Assembly (NCBI GenBank): GCA_900109435.1 | Contig: FNZT01000003.1 | Coordinates: forward strand, 610,774 to 653,611 | Length of the DNA stretch: 42,838 bases | Reading direction: 5' to 3' | Source: Ruminococcus sp. YRD2003 | Lineage (GTDB): Bacteria; Bacillota; Clostridia; Oscillospirales; Ruminococcaceae | Shown: positions 16,701-24,592 of the stretch, piece after piece | How the letters are laid out: each line of letters starts with the position of its first letter | Position numbering within the stretch: position 1 is the first letter of the stretch | The notes under the pieces: generated by a model | The model's database searches: none | What the model was told of the DNA's origin: nothing | The model's input: only the letters and a program-made list of their open reading frames with translations | Program-made: the position numbers and the translations under genes

Positions 16701-17358
16701 TATCGTCCTTAGCGGTTACAAAGAACGGGAAAGACTCGACTTTCTTTCCGTTATTATCGATATATGTTGCCTTGAAGAACTTTGTATCAAATGGTTCTTT
16801 GACTTCGTAACTGTAGCTTGATGCATTTTCGACTTTGGCTGAGGTAATGTAATTCTCGTTGTCATCAGATACCAGTATTTCAACCGAGTTGACATTATCA
16901 TTGACAAACCATTGAATGTCGATAGTATTGGTTTCAGAATTGTATACTCCGAACGTGTATATACCATCAAATACAGGAACGTCACTATCCCCGACAGTTG
17001 CATTTTCAAGACAGTTATGAATTTTCTGCGCCGTTATCGGCAGATCTTCAGCAGATATCATCTTTGCATCGATAAGCTTAATCGCTAAAGCATCCATACC
17101 AGTTATTCCGTCCTGGTCGACACAGTCTGCGTTTTTTAATCCATTTGCAGTCAAATGGTATTTGTCTTTATTTGCAATAAACTGAAGAATAGCAACGGAA
17201 TCACTGATAGTCACCTTTCCGTCTTCATTTGCATCGCCGTAAACAATTTTGGATTCCGCAATAGCTTCTGCAGCATACGAGACACTCACCGCAACAGATT
17301 GATTACTTGCAAGCATTGCCAATGTAGACAAAGCCGCTATGATTTTTCTGATTTTCAT
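13741..17358 (-). CDS. Secreted N-terminal dockerin, TSP3-repeat, VWA-like protein
   Basis: A 1205-residue protein, start at 17358 behind GGAGGG; the frame stays open 81 codons upstream but crosses the promoter. Signal peptide 1-30. A type I dockerin (38-100) sits right after it: GDANEDGKVTISD then VDQDGITGMD. An Fn3-like domain spans 128-215. TSP3-type calcium loops (DSDEDGVAD, DEDGLSD, DEDGIS, DTDGDRLSD, DTDEDGLTD) fill 226-345. A shared middle domain (EGIKRLTVFQY) is followed by a VWA-like region (PFDLYFTLQRSGKNGEENF) without a clear MIDAS motif. The last 200 residues are related to the end of the paralogue at 20683 (YYALDVYDF, YETEIEWVKG). Probably a cellulosome-linked adhesin or binding protein. 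Confidence 0.75.
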   Translation of the reverse strand: MKIRKIIAALSTLAMLASNQSVAVSVSYAAEAIAESKIVYGDANEDGKVTISDSVAILQFIANKDKYHLTANGLKNADCVDQDGITGMDALAIKLIDAKMISAEDLPITAQKIHNCLENATVGDSDVPVFDGIYTFGVYNSETNTIDIQWFVNDNVNSVEILVSDDNENYITSAKVENASSYSYEVKEPFDTKFFKATYIDNNGKKVESFPFFVTAKDDTYVTDFFDSDEDGVADMVESVYGSKIDSADSDEDGLSDYEEIYITQTDPTVRDSFKKGISDADADCDEDGISNLSEIKYGIDPLREDTDGDRLSDLVEINELKTDPLIRDTDEDGLTDYAECKMGLDPLKPKTGDVPDAEAVIQQEIDTDSFVLEAVNADADNKAYKLSVDIKTAGFAEEVVSASKSRYTAVIDEEAVIGDIVDIAVADGTEPESMSISFTVDDEYRNNTIGTYKGLEGIKRLTVFQYNEDIHMLIPMDTEYSESDGVVSAEIDGTGTYCILDSEQWFDSLGIKPEQAVTESAESADTESIVMSSVADAVIGDEVSLKRNEPFDLYFTLQRSGKNGEENFLYQKEMIHDIASYLFKYYDDAVIHVIPYDVENKLPKLKADSDTCDFTNIIELDEALDKIEYSTELGPANRFVSYMLAEKEIQNTKPFTTENMMSDYRWIVINLMNSETMYDTLTYGNWCDAVFVREDIMRGGAFFGEVYYQTPPDSRLSFEIDSWGIRNPGNNGGIYHVDGLDTGFDTETNYDEVLDFIVRCVRTYNNYKAPSDAGNINVMLRDKLSPDSGMDTDRDGISDWDELDKNYVNVNPDGTFSFMTYNDVFERANISVGKNDEMVPINWQDTPYGPQLEDYYNNSKLAIWISNPQLKDTDFDRILDVDDNAPFDHIDTHFQVVNDYSKVTYRQLLSNEYEDVYEKAKEEAPKDRINPGLVDTSAQCTFAVLLLMDALACTDGISRAVGFDQGGITLSLDKKNISRYLDARGSVPNAVKALTHYLCANGEDFEFEKYPYAIAMTNRGRNKYYDNMNAYFDMVEKNTMIGNTYNFSTVKDINKPEDKEDKWGRPEWKCEFHGESAYNINAFADWWLSFGGCQTALSSTVYCHRNDNGEIVYTSKIRYYALDVYDFENDTLEKALHRLNNTGWGRTFISYGCYETEIEWVKGSRYPKLPHENEENCKTVEFEGINDPNFEKNKEAAELFYLLV

Positions 17359-17392
17359 CTGACACCCTCCAAATTTTAAAAAATATGTATTA

Positions 17393-17421
17393 ATTTTAAC
17401 ATTCTTTATTTCTTTTGTCAA
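17393..17421 (-). promoter_or_regulatory. Sigma-A promoter for the first dockerin/TSP3 gene
   Basis: Leftward TTGACA, 17-nt spacer, TAAAAT, with extended TGT, 35 bp before the ATG at 17358. Confidence 0.78.
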
Positions 17422-17755
17422 TGACGCAAACGAAATCCGGCAACGTATTTGCTCATTTTTGTTGATTCCGTGTATCTTCCGCCCGCGATTATATGGTACT
17501 TTTGATAAATAGCCCAATACAAATTTCGTTTTTCCGCACTCAACATTCTCATAAAAGCCGTTCCAAATAATATCGGGATTTATGACGTTATTCTTTTGCA
17601 CGCCTGGTCAATGCATAATAAACCTCAGTAGATTTAGGATATGATCATATCAATTCCATCCATGCATGCAACACAGCTGATTTATATCGCCTGATAAATA
17701 CAAGTTTGGATGTAAAACGATGACATTTGTAACAGTTTTCGTGACAAACATCATG

Positions 17756-17784
17756 TTTCAATTTTACGCAGCAAGTGATATAAT
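17756..17784 (+). promoter_or_regulatory. Possible promoter for the broken secreted-protein gene
   Basis: TTTCAA, 17-nt spacer, TATAAT with TGA before it. The -35 is weak. It lies 86 bp before the ATG at 17870. The 335 bp from 17422 to 17755 hold no gene I can support. Confidence 0.5.
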
Positions 17785-17869
17785 TTACTCGTACTCGAGT
17801 TTGATTTTTCTCTAAGCTGCAGCACCCCAAATAGCAGAACTATCTGACATAAGTATAGGAGGAGTATTT

Positions 17870-18449
17870 ATGAAGAAACCGTTCAAGAAATCGATCAGAA
17901 AAATGATGTCGATCATCTGCACCATGATGCTCGCTTTAGTATGATAGAGTAGCGGGCTGGAAAAGGAAACATTGTCACCGTTGTGATCTGGATGATTGGG
18001 TCGAAGAACTCAACGAATCCAATTGCCCTGTTGACGGAACTACTAAAAACTACAAAGCCGGTGAAATGAAGTTTTCAGGTGAGATCAATTTTGACAACAC
18101 GATATCTGCTCAGTATCTGAAATTGACCAACCGATACGTTGAAGGCGATCTACAGTTAAGCAGTGAAGAAAAAGCAACAAAAGACAACTTAAAAAACCAT
18201 GGTATCAAGTTCAAGTTCAATTCTGACGGAACAGGAAAAGCCTATCTCTATTATTCATCCAAGGAAGATAGACAAAATCAAATTGCAACAGACGGAGAAT
18301 TACAGCAATCCTGGAACTTTTATGCATATGTAAAGAAGGATGGTAATGATCTGATACTCTATCCAGCGGCAACCGGAAATTATAGTGATGCCAATGGAAC
18401 AAATGTGATTATGGACTATTTTCATACTGTAACATTTGAGCAAACCTGA
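17870..18449 (+). pseudogene. Broken gene for a small secreted protein
   Basis: A good ribosome site (AGGAGG) precedes ATG 17870, which opens a clean signal peptide (MKKPFKKSIRKMMSIICTMM, then LALV) but stops at TGA after 24 codons. The mature part is in another frame: open from 17940 and reading DDWVEELNESN through to TAA-free sequence ending VTFEQT at 18449. It contains alternating strand patterns (KFKFNSDGTGKAYLYYSSKE) like a small beta-barrel secreted protein. The frame change and the missing signal-cleavage region indicate a frameshift or small deletion. The ATG at 18066 inside it has no ribosome site. A sequencing error is an alternative. Confidence 0.6.
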
Positions 18450-18484
18450 GTTTCAATGTCGCATTAAACACTGACCGAATAAAG

Positions 18485-18519
18485 AAAACGGTTGAAGCAG
18501 AATATGCTTCAACCGTTTT
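18485..18519. terminator. Bidirectional terminator between two broken genes
   Basis: Stem AAAACGGTTGAAGCA/TGCTTCAACCGTTTT, flanked by A- and T-runs on both sides. The 3' end of the truncated aldo/keto reductase frame runs into it. Confidence 0.85.
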
Positions 18520-18880
18520 TCTGATTTAATACCTGCCGATACTGCAAGGGATTCGGCCAGTGTATCAGGAAAAGATCCAGATAATCAGTGCCCAACATCT
18601 GAAGCGAACGCTCAAAGGATTCCATTGTGTTGTCGTAGCCGTGATTGGGATTATCGAGCTTCGACGTAATGAATATCTCCTCGCGGGAGACTCCGCTTTC
18701 CAGAATCGCCTTGCCAACTGCTCCCTCGTTTTTATACCCTTGCGCCGTATCAATGTGGCGGTAGCCGAGCTGCAATGCGGTCTTTACCGCGCGAATTCCC
18801 GTCTCATCGTCAGGTGTCTGCCATGTGCCGAATCCGATCACCGGGATCTGCACACCGTTTGAAAGTGTATACTGCTGCAT
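18509..18880 (-). pseudogene. Truncated aldo/keto reductase
   Basis: 123 residues corresponding to the N-terminal 40 percent of an aldo/keto reductase, NADPH-dependent (beta/alpha)8-barrel carbonyl reductases of about 280 residues. GFGTWQTPDDETG, HIDTAQGYKNE (catalytic Asp and Tyr), the Lys of TSKLDNPNHGYD and the His of LIHWPNP are all present. The cofactor-binding second half is missing, and the frame ends in QKNG read from within the terminator stem. A 3' deletion seems to have joined the gene to that terminator. The promoter (18951-18979) and ribosome site AAAGGAG are intact, so a short protein may still be made, but it cannot form the barrel. Confidence 0.82.
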
Positions 18881-18950
18881 AACTATTCTCCTTTAAATTA
18901 GAATGCTATGTCGCCAATCAAGTGCTTTATCACGCTGCATATCTATCCTG

Positions 18951-18979
18951 ATATTATCAGAAGGACATACTTTTGTCAA
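18951..18979 (-). promoter_or_regulatory. Promoter of the truncated aldo/keto reductase
   Basis: Leftward TTGACA, 17-nt spacer, TAATAT with TGA before it, about 70 bp before the ATG at 18880. Confidence 0.75.
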
Positions 18980-19020
18980 CGTTATTTCAGCATCTTTTTA
19001 TAATGAAAACTGCCATAAAA

Positions 19021-19043
19021 CAGGAGGCTCATAGTGAGCCCCC
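19021..19043 (-). terminator. Probable terminator of the SUFU-like gene
   Basis: Leftward stem AGG-GGCTCA/TGAGCC-CCT with a short loop and one bulged base per arm, then GTTTTATG. It lies 37 bp after the stop at 19080. Confidence 0.65.
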
Positions 19044-19079
19044 TTTCATTATTGCTACTGAATATATTGCAGTCACTTT

Positions 19080-20156
19080 TTATTTCACCAGGAATTTAGG
19101 ACTGCCGTCAAACACGTGCATCAGTTCCGCCATCCAGCTGCGCTTCAGGAGCATTTCTATACTGTTTTCACGAACAAAAGCTGTTTCTGCTTCTGTGATG
19201 GGGATGATCCAGTGGAAACGGGGCGCTGTGCCAAGGAATGATGGCATTACAGGACTTGCAAGCCCGGGCACCTGAGACGGATCAACCAGAAGCAGTGAAG
19301 CAAATCCCCCTATCCTGTCAAAATCAATTGTATGACCATGTCCGAGGAAATCGCGTTCTTCCCATGGCATTCTCATAAGCATATCGAAGACAGGAGGCAT
19401 AAATTGAGCAAGTTTTTCGAATTGCTCGAGACATGCAAAACCCAGTTCCATTCGGGCATACTGCTGATAATCTCTGCCGAACAAAATCTGCGCTCCGGGC
19501 AGTTCTGCCTGAGACATACCGACAGAAAAATCATAGCATATATCATTCTTTTTCCCCATCCAGAGGCGTTTATGCGGAAATGTATTCTGATCAAGGCACA
19601 GATAGTGTTCGGGCTGACCGGCAAAGACCTGATATACCTGCTTGAAAGCATTATCCACAACGTTCCAGCCGTCTTCATTAAGCGTAAGTCTCCACTGATC
19701 ATTAGCTGATTTAAGATAATACTTGACAGATTCTTCATCTTCCGGACGCATCTGCCATCCATACCGGTGCATTCCGTTCACATACCTTGAGAATCCGGGG
19801 AAATCATGAAGTCCCGCAAACGGCGGGATAGCTCCGAGAACTCCCTGACTATCGCATACTATCGGACTATCGCCGGTCGCGTACCATCCGATCTTCAGAG
19901 AGCCATCGTCAAGTTCAATACCCGCGGGATCATGCTTTACATTTTCACGCGGCATAAGGAGCGAGCCGGTTCCTTCAGCAGTCATTGTTTCCGGAGCCGG
20001 ACGGCGATTGCAAAGCCAAAGTATCCGAAGCACATTCGCTCCCTGTTCAGGCGGTGCCATCAAATAGAGATAATAGGCATTTTCGTCTTTGCCTACCGCT
20101 GCAGTCAGACCGGCACAAACCGGAGATTCACTTTCACATACCCATTCAGTATTCAT
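19080..20156 (-). CDS. SUFU-like (suppressor of fused domain) protein
   Basis: A 358-residue cytosolic protein. The C-terminal half carries the pattern I associate with bacterial SUFU-family domains: LGHGHTIDFD, then FASLLLVDPSQVPGL and FHWIIPITEAE. The N-terminal half (1-150) has several Trp and Tyr and no motif I can name. Bacterial SUFU domains are known mainly as immunity-type proteins in polymorphic toxin loci; here the neighbours are a truncated reductase and two dockerin/TSP3 genes, so an immunity role is only a suggestion. It has its own promoter at 20314-20342 and an A-rich ribosome site (AAAGGAAAAG). No signal peptide. Confidence 0.6.
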   Translation of the reverse strand: MNTEWVCESESPVCAGLTAAVGKDENAYYLYLMAPPEQGANVLRILWLCNRRPAPETMTAEGTGSLLMPRENVKHDPAGIELDDGSLKIGWYATGDSPIVCDSQGVLGAIPPFAGLHDFPGFSRYVNGMHRYGWQMRPEDEESVKYYLKSANDQWRLTLNEDGWNVVDNAFKQVYQVFAGQPEHYLCLDQNTFPHKRLWMGKKNDICYDFSVGMSQAELPGAQILFGRDYQQYARMELGFACLEQFEKLAQFMPPVFDMLMRMPWEERDFLGHGHTIDFDRIGGFASLLLVDPSQVPGLASPVMPSFLGTAPRFHWIIPITEAETAFVRENSIEMLLKRSWMAELMHVFDGSPKFLVK

Positions 20157-20313
20157 TTTTCTTTTCCTTTGCTATATTCTTATTGGTTATCATAAAGCAG
20201 CTGTTTTAGCGCTAAGTGACATCTCAGCGCCGCACATAACGAAGTCAGAGAGTGCTGATGAAACAAGATTATTCCATTTATATCAAAACTCCCCAAAACG
20301 CTTTATATAATCT

Positions 20314-20342
20314 ATTTTATCATTCTGACATGTACAAGTCAA
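20314..20342 (-). promoter_or_regulatory. Sigma-A promoter for the SUFU-like gene
   Basis: Leftward TTGACT, 17-nt spacer, TAAAAT with extended TGA. The leader is about 150 nt. Confidence 0.75.
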
Positions 20343-20523
20343 TATCACGGCTTTGCCTTCATCCAAGTTTCAGTTACACATACAAATCAGCACATTAATC
20401 TTTGTTAATCCTGTATAACGCATTATCCGTGACTTTTTGCTGCAAATATGTTTAAATGATTATTGCTTTTGAAGGGAAGGTCAAAAGGAAGATGTGATAG
20501 GTTATCTACATACTCACAAAAAG

Positions 20524-20544
20524 CAGCGGGGTGATGCCCCGCTG
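20524..20544 (-). terminator. Second terminator behind the dockerin/TSP3/lectin gene
   Basis: An 8-bp G/C stem CAGCGGGG/CCCCGCTG with a 5-nt loop, followed leftward by CTTTTTG. It backs up the hairpin at 20609-20636. Confidence 0.7.
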
Positions 20545-20608
20545 TTCATTTTCCCTACATGTCGCCGACAGGCCCCAAGTCTAATTTATATTCAACTTAT
20601 GTAAAAAA

Positions 20609-20636
20609 CGGAGCGACACATTTTTGTGCCGCTCCG
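20609..20636 (-). terminator. Main terminator of the dockerin/TSP3/lectin gene
   Basis: Stem CGGAGCG-CACA/TGTG-CGCTCCG with one mismatch and a TTTT loop, flanked by T-runs on both strands. Confidence 0.85.
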
Positions 20637-20682
20637 TTTTTATCACAGCTTTGTACTTTTCATTTTGTCGCAGAGACAGTCA

Positions 20683-23600
20683 TCACTTTTTAGCCGATTT
20701 TATCTTGCCAACTATCAAATCGTCTCCTTTGTATAACAGCTTTTCCCCTTTTTTCCATTCGATCTTATTTTCATACAATCCGATTGACAAATATTCTTTT
20801 GCAAATCCAGCTGCATGAAGATTATACATTTCTCCGTCAGTGACTAATCCGCCTTTAGCTTTAGAATTTGGCACCCAGTCATAATAATCCAAAAAATAAT
20901 ACTTCACTGTTGCTTCGTATGTATCGCCGTTTTTCTTACAATTCACAGAAATCGCGGCATCCACATCACCGACAGAATACTGCCAATCTACTGTAATTTT
21001 TTTCCTATCATCCTTGTTTTTAAAAACATCCACTAGAATGTTCGAATCAGAATTTGTTGAAAACTTAGCACCTTCTAATATAACGTATGACGGGGTTTTT
21101 AAATTCAGCTCACATTTTTCATCAACAGTATCTTCACAGAGTTTTATAATCTCGTTTACATTTTCACAATAGGCTATTTGTCCCAAATCTGTTTTTTTAA
21201 CTATTTGAGTTGCATCATAGTTCAGATCCTCACCATTGTTATCAAGGAAATGATCGAGAAATAACGATGCATTTTTGAGACCTGCTATTCTACCACCAAA
21301 GCATGTATAATTCGCCCGATTATAATTGCTTTCGAAATAATCAAATAAAGACCTATCACTCTTCCATGTTGCATCTGCTTCTTTTGCTAACTTTTCACAT
21401 TTATCGTTTGTTTTAATGTCTTCAAAGGTATCGGTTATCACATATTTGGGTTTATCGTCGTACACATATTTTGTTTTGTAATTGCTATCAGGCTCGGGGT
21501 CAACGTTATCAAGAATACCGTCATTATCACCATCATCATCAGCAGGATTTGTCTTGGTCGGAATTAATTCTGCATCACCTGTGCATACAAGCTCTGTTTT
21601 GGAAGTTGCCATTCCCTGTTTTCCGTTAAGCTTGTTATCGTTTGCATATTTTTTCACTATATTCCATGAAACGCTTGTATTTTCGTCACTTCCTGTGAGC
21701 TTAGCTATCGTATCATGATCAATCTCGTTCCAGTCCGAAATGCCGTCGTGATCAGAATCAGTAGTTCCGTTAACTGTAAGAGGTGCATCAAGGAAAGCAT
21801 AGGGTCTGCCACCTATTCGGAGACAAGTTGGATCTGTTATCTTACCATCGGAACTCCATTCACAGATATAACCGCAAGGAATACTTTCACCAACTGGAGC
21901 TGTTGTTCTTATTCTGAAATGAACATAATTAGGTATCTGTGACCCGTCAAAATAAAAACTGCCAAAAGTATTTTCTTCATTCTTCTGGAAAACAATTTCG
22001 TCACCATTGGGTAAATAATATGATCCCATTATAAAAGGCAGATCATTTAGTATTGACGCTTTACCAAAATGGAACAATCCCGGTGCCATTACTATTTTCT
22101 TGCCATCAATAGTCTTTACAAACTGATTATACTCATTTTGGGAATCGATCGTAAAAATATAGCCACCCTTTTTCTGGCACTCTTCTATAATTGATTTTTT
22201 CTCAAAGAATGCATCTCTATCTTCAAAATATGCATAGCTATGACCGTTCCATCTTGTGATCGTACTTGCAATGCTCGAATATCCTGTACCCGAAGAAGCA
22301 TTCATTCGTTCTGTATAGGTCTGGAGATTCGAATTGATAAGACTCCAATCCATGTTCTGGGCTTTTTCAGTGTCAATGGTATAGGTTTTCTTGAGAACCT
22401 GATTGTCGTCATTTATTGAGACAGTATCAGTTGACTTTATCGTTTCCGCGGACTCTGAATCTTCGTCTGAGCTTGCTGTCTTTTCAACAGCCTGCTCATT
22501 CATCATCTTGCCCCACAGTTCAAGGTCAACAAGTGAATATGAACCTAATCCCAGAGAGTTTCTATCTTCGTCTGTCTCGAATGTATCGATCGTAACTGAT
22601 ACTGTATTAGTATCAACATCATATTCTGTGTTTATCGGCAATGCAATGTTGATATTCTTAAAATACCTAAATACATTGAGGCGCTTTATTCCTTCCAGTT
22701 CTTCAGGAAGCTCATAAGTAGTTTCGGTATTGCCGTACAAGCGGTAGTTCATATAGGGGAGAATATTGTCTCTATATGCTTCTTTGATTGCAAAATTGAG
22801 CGTAATGCTTTCAACCTTGAAATCTTCATTGTAATAAAACTGCGGAGTGAAGCCCAGTGCGGAACCATTCTGCAAAACGTACGCGTTTCCGCTTTCAACA
22901 ACAGAAAAGTTGTTATTAGCATATCCGGAAGCATTGATCGTGACCGACAGCTCATAGGCATTTCCTTCGGTATTGACATCACTGAAAATGGGAGAGTCAG
23001 CCGGAATGACCTGACTGATGATTCTCTCGCTGTCCATATCCACGCCATTTGACTTTTCCTTCAGAGGATCAAGCTCAAGTTTTACTTCTTCAAAGTCCGA
23101 TAATTCATCGTGGTCTGTGTCTTTATCGGTAGGGTTTGTTTTTAATTCGTTTACCTCATATCCGTCATCTAAACCGTCTGAATCGGAATCCTTATTGGTT
23201 GGGTTGCATCCAAGGCTGATCTCTTCCTTGTTTGTCAGTTTGTCTTCGTCAATATCAGCGTCACAATCAAGGGTGCCCTTTACTGCTGAATCAGAAACAG
23301 TAGGATTTGTTCCGGTTACAAATGTTTCTTCAAAATCGGTGAGATTGTCCTTGTCAGTATCAGCATCAAGTCTGTCTGTTTTAAGGACGACGCTCTCAAC
23401 GTAGTCATTCAATCCGTCTGCATCCGAATCGTATTGAGCATACACAGGGAACAAAGCGGTTGAATCGTTAAGGAAGCCGTTCAGCATTTCGGCATCATCG
23501 GAGTCAACATCGTTATCGCCGTCCAGATCCGCTATTATGCTGTATGCGGATTTGTCAGCAATACGCTTTTTCAGTGCAGCTGCATCAGATGCATCGAGCT

Positions 23601-24093
23601 TCTTATCACCATTCATGTCTCCGTAAACAAACAACTCATTGCTGTCCTTATCAACAACAAGAAGGACGTTATCCTTCATTACTTCCGCCTGCTCCTTGGA
23701 AACAGGAACGAGTTCATGTTCCGAATCCTCAGAGCCGTGAAGAAGTTTTTCAAGTTGCTCTGAAGTCATGGGGAAATCAGCGAAGCTGAGTATCTTTGCA
23801 TCTGCCATTTTAATGGCGAGAGCGTCGATACCTGTAATTCCCTGACCTGGATCAATTATATCGCCATTGATTTTTCCCTGCGGAGAGAGCTTATACTTAT
23901 CCTTGTTTGCGATAGACTGGAGAATTGACGTTGCATCGGCCACCGTAGTCTTGCCGTCGCAGTTAGCATCACCATAGACGATCTCGGGATTTTCAGTGAT
24001 TTCTTCTGCATATACGACACCTGAAGAAATCGATGGATTGCTTGCAAGCATTGCTATTGCAGACAACGCCGCTAATGTTTTTTTGATTTTCAT
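20683..24093 (-). CDS. Secreted double-dockerin, TSP3-repeat, C-type-lectin-like protein
   Basis: A 1136-residue protein starting at 24093 behind AAAGGGG/AAAAGG; the open frame extends 26 codons upstream into the promoter region. Signal peptide 1-30. One dockerin spans 38-102 (GDANCDGKTTVAD, GQGITGID), and a second dockerin-like pair lies at 157-208 (GDMNGDKKLDASD, DLDGDNDVDSDD). TSP3 calcium loops fill 222-345. A domain shared with the paralogue at 13741 spans about 420-530 (EGIKRLNVFRYF). Residues 615-747 resemble a C-type lectin fold, with GHSYAYFEDRDAFFEKK early and CGYICEW at the end. The final 230 residues match the paralogue's end (YYFLDYYDW, YENKIEWKKG). Likely a carbohydrate- or surface-binding cellulosome component. 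Confidence 0.75.
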   Translation of the reverse strand: MKIKKTLAALSAIAMLASNPSISSGVVYAEEITENPEIVYGDANCDGKTTVADATSILQSIANKDKYKLSPQGKINGDIIDPGQGITGIDALAIKMADAKILSFADFPMTSEQLEKLLHGSEDSEHELVPVSKEQAEVMKDNVLLVVDKDSNELFVYGDMNGDKKLDASDAAALKKRIADKSAYSIIADLDGDNDVDSDDAEMLNGFLNDSTALFPVYAQYDSDADGLNDYVESVVLKTDRLDADTDKDNLTDFEETFVTGTNPTVSDSAVKGTLDCDADIDEDKLTNKEEISLGCNPTNKDSDSDGLDDGYEVNELKTNPTDKDTDHDELSDFEEVKLELDPLKEKSNGVDMDSERIISQVIPADSPIFSDVNTEGNAYELSVTINASGYANNNFSVVESGNAYVLQNGSALGFTPQFYYNEDFKVESITLNFAIKEAYRDNILPYMNYRLYGNTETTYELPEELEGIKRLNVFRYFKNINIALPINTEYDVDTNTVSVTIDTFETDEDRNSLGLGSYSLVDLELWGKMMNEQAVEKTASSDEDSESAETIKSTDTVSINDDNQVLKKTYTIDTEKAQNMDWSLINSNLQTYTERMNASSGTGYSSIASTITRWNGHSYAYFEDRDAFFEKKSIIEECQKKGGYIFTIDSQNEYNQFVKTIDGKKIVMAPGLFHFGKASILNDLPFIMGSYYLPNGDEIVFQKNEENTFGSFYFDGSQIPNYVHFRIRTTAPVGESIPCGYICEWSSDGKITDPTCLRIGGRPYAFLDAPLTVNGTTDSDHDGISDWNEIDHDTIAKLTGSDENTSVSWNIVKKYANDNKLNGKQGMATSKTELVCTGDAELIPTKTNPADDDGDNDGILDNVDPEPDSNYKTKYVYDDKPKYVITDTFEDIKTNDKCEKLAKEADATWKSDRSLFDYFESNYNRANYTCFGGRIAGLKNASLFLDHFLDNNGEDLNYDATQIVKKTDLGQIAYCENVNEIIKLCEDTVDEKCELNLKTPSYVILEGAKFSTNSDSNILVDVFKNKDDRKKITVDWQYSVGDVDAAISVNCKKNGDTYEATVKYYFLDYYDWVPNSKAKGGLVTDGEMYNLHAAGFAKEYLSIGLYENKIEWKKGEKLLYKGDDLIVGKIKSAKK

Positions 24094-24142
24094 TCCTTTT
24101 ACCCCTTTAAAAAATATTAAATGTGAATACACATATGGTAAT

Positions 24143-24171
24143 ATGATAATACGTTTTTGCGAGTTTGTCAA
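24143..24171 (-). promoter_or_regulatory. Sigma-A promoter for the dockerin/TSP3/lectin gene
   Basis: Leftward TTGACA, 17-nt spacer, TATCAT, 50 bp before the ATG at 24093. Confidence 0.75.
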
Positions 24172-24385
24172 TCAATTTTTTTGAGAATTTTGTTTATTAT
24201 TTTGAGCTACCAAATTCTTGAATGAATGATGCCCAAAACAATCAGTATATAATAGACCATAACAAGAAAAGAATATATTACTTGAAATTGAAGTGTTATA
24301 CTGAAAGAGCAGTCAACAAACACCCAAAAATCTGGTAATAACGCACCATTTCAAGGGAATTATCCTATATATTCTATTATTCATG

Positions 24386-24490
24386 TCATGCTTTCTTCAA
24401 GTTACAATCTCTGAACAGCATCTGAAATCTCTCCGAAATGTCCTTACCGTCTTCGCGCCAAGGCTTGATACCACAAACGATATAGGTCAT
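24386..24490 (-). CDS. Possible 34-residue protein or gene remnant
   Basis: A short leftward frame beginning MTYIVCGIKPWREDGKDISE and ending RDCNLKKA. The composition looks protein-like, with a predicted strand then an amphipathic helix, but there is no Shine-Dalgarno site and an in-frame TAG lies two codons before the ATG. It sits behind the terminator of the HipA-like gene, so it is either a remnant of a larger gene or not translated. The rest of 24172-24517 is A/T-rich and shows nothing else. Confidence 0.3.
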   Translation of the reverse strand: MTYIVCGIKPWREDGKDISERFQMLFRDCNLKKA

Positions 24491-24517
24491 GATTAGCTAA
24501 CTTAACCCACATGGAAA

Positions 24518-24545
24518 GAAATCCCGGGCATTTGCCCGGGATTTC
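24518..24545 (-). terminator. Intrinsic terminator of the HipA-like gene
   Basis: A 13-bp stem GAAATCCCGGGCA/TGCCCGGGATTTC with a 2-nt centre, followed leftward by TTTCC. It shares its G/C core with the terminator at 13689-13713. Confidence 0.8.
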
Positions 24546-24592
24546 CTAATCTTTCTTTTCGCATAATTAGTAAAACATTCCATGTCTTTCTA

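Larger units (their letters stand above)
20157..20682. other. Intergenic region with promoter and tandem terminators
   Basis: Holds the leftward promoter at 20314-20342 and two leftward terminator hairpins (20524-20544 and 20609-20636). The 180 bp from 20343 to 20523 show nothing recognisable. Confidence 0.6.

Noticed and set aside
18066..18449. Independent 127-residue gene starting at 18066
   Set aside because: No ribosome site; the frame is open and protein-like upstream to 17940, so it is the 3' part of a broken gene.
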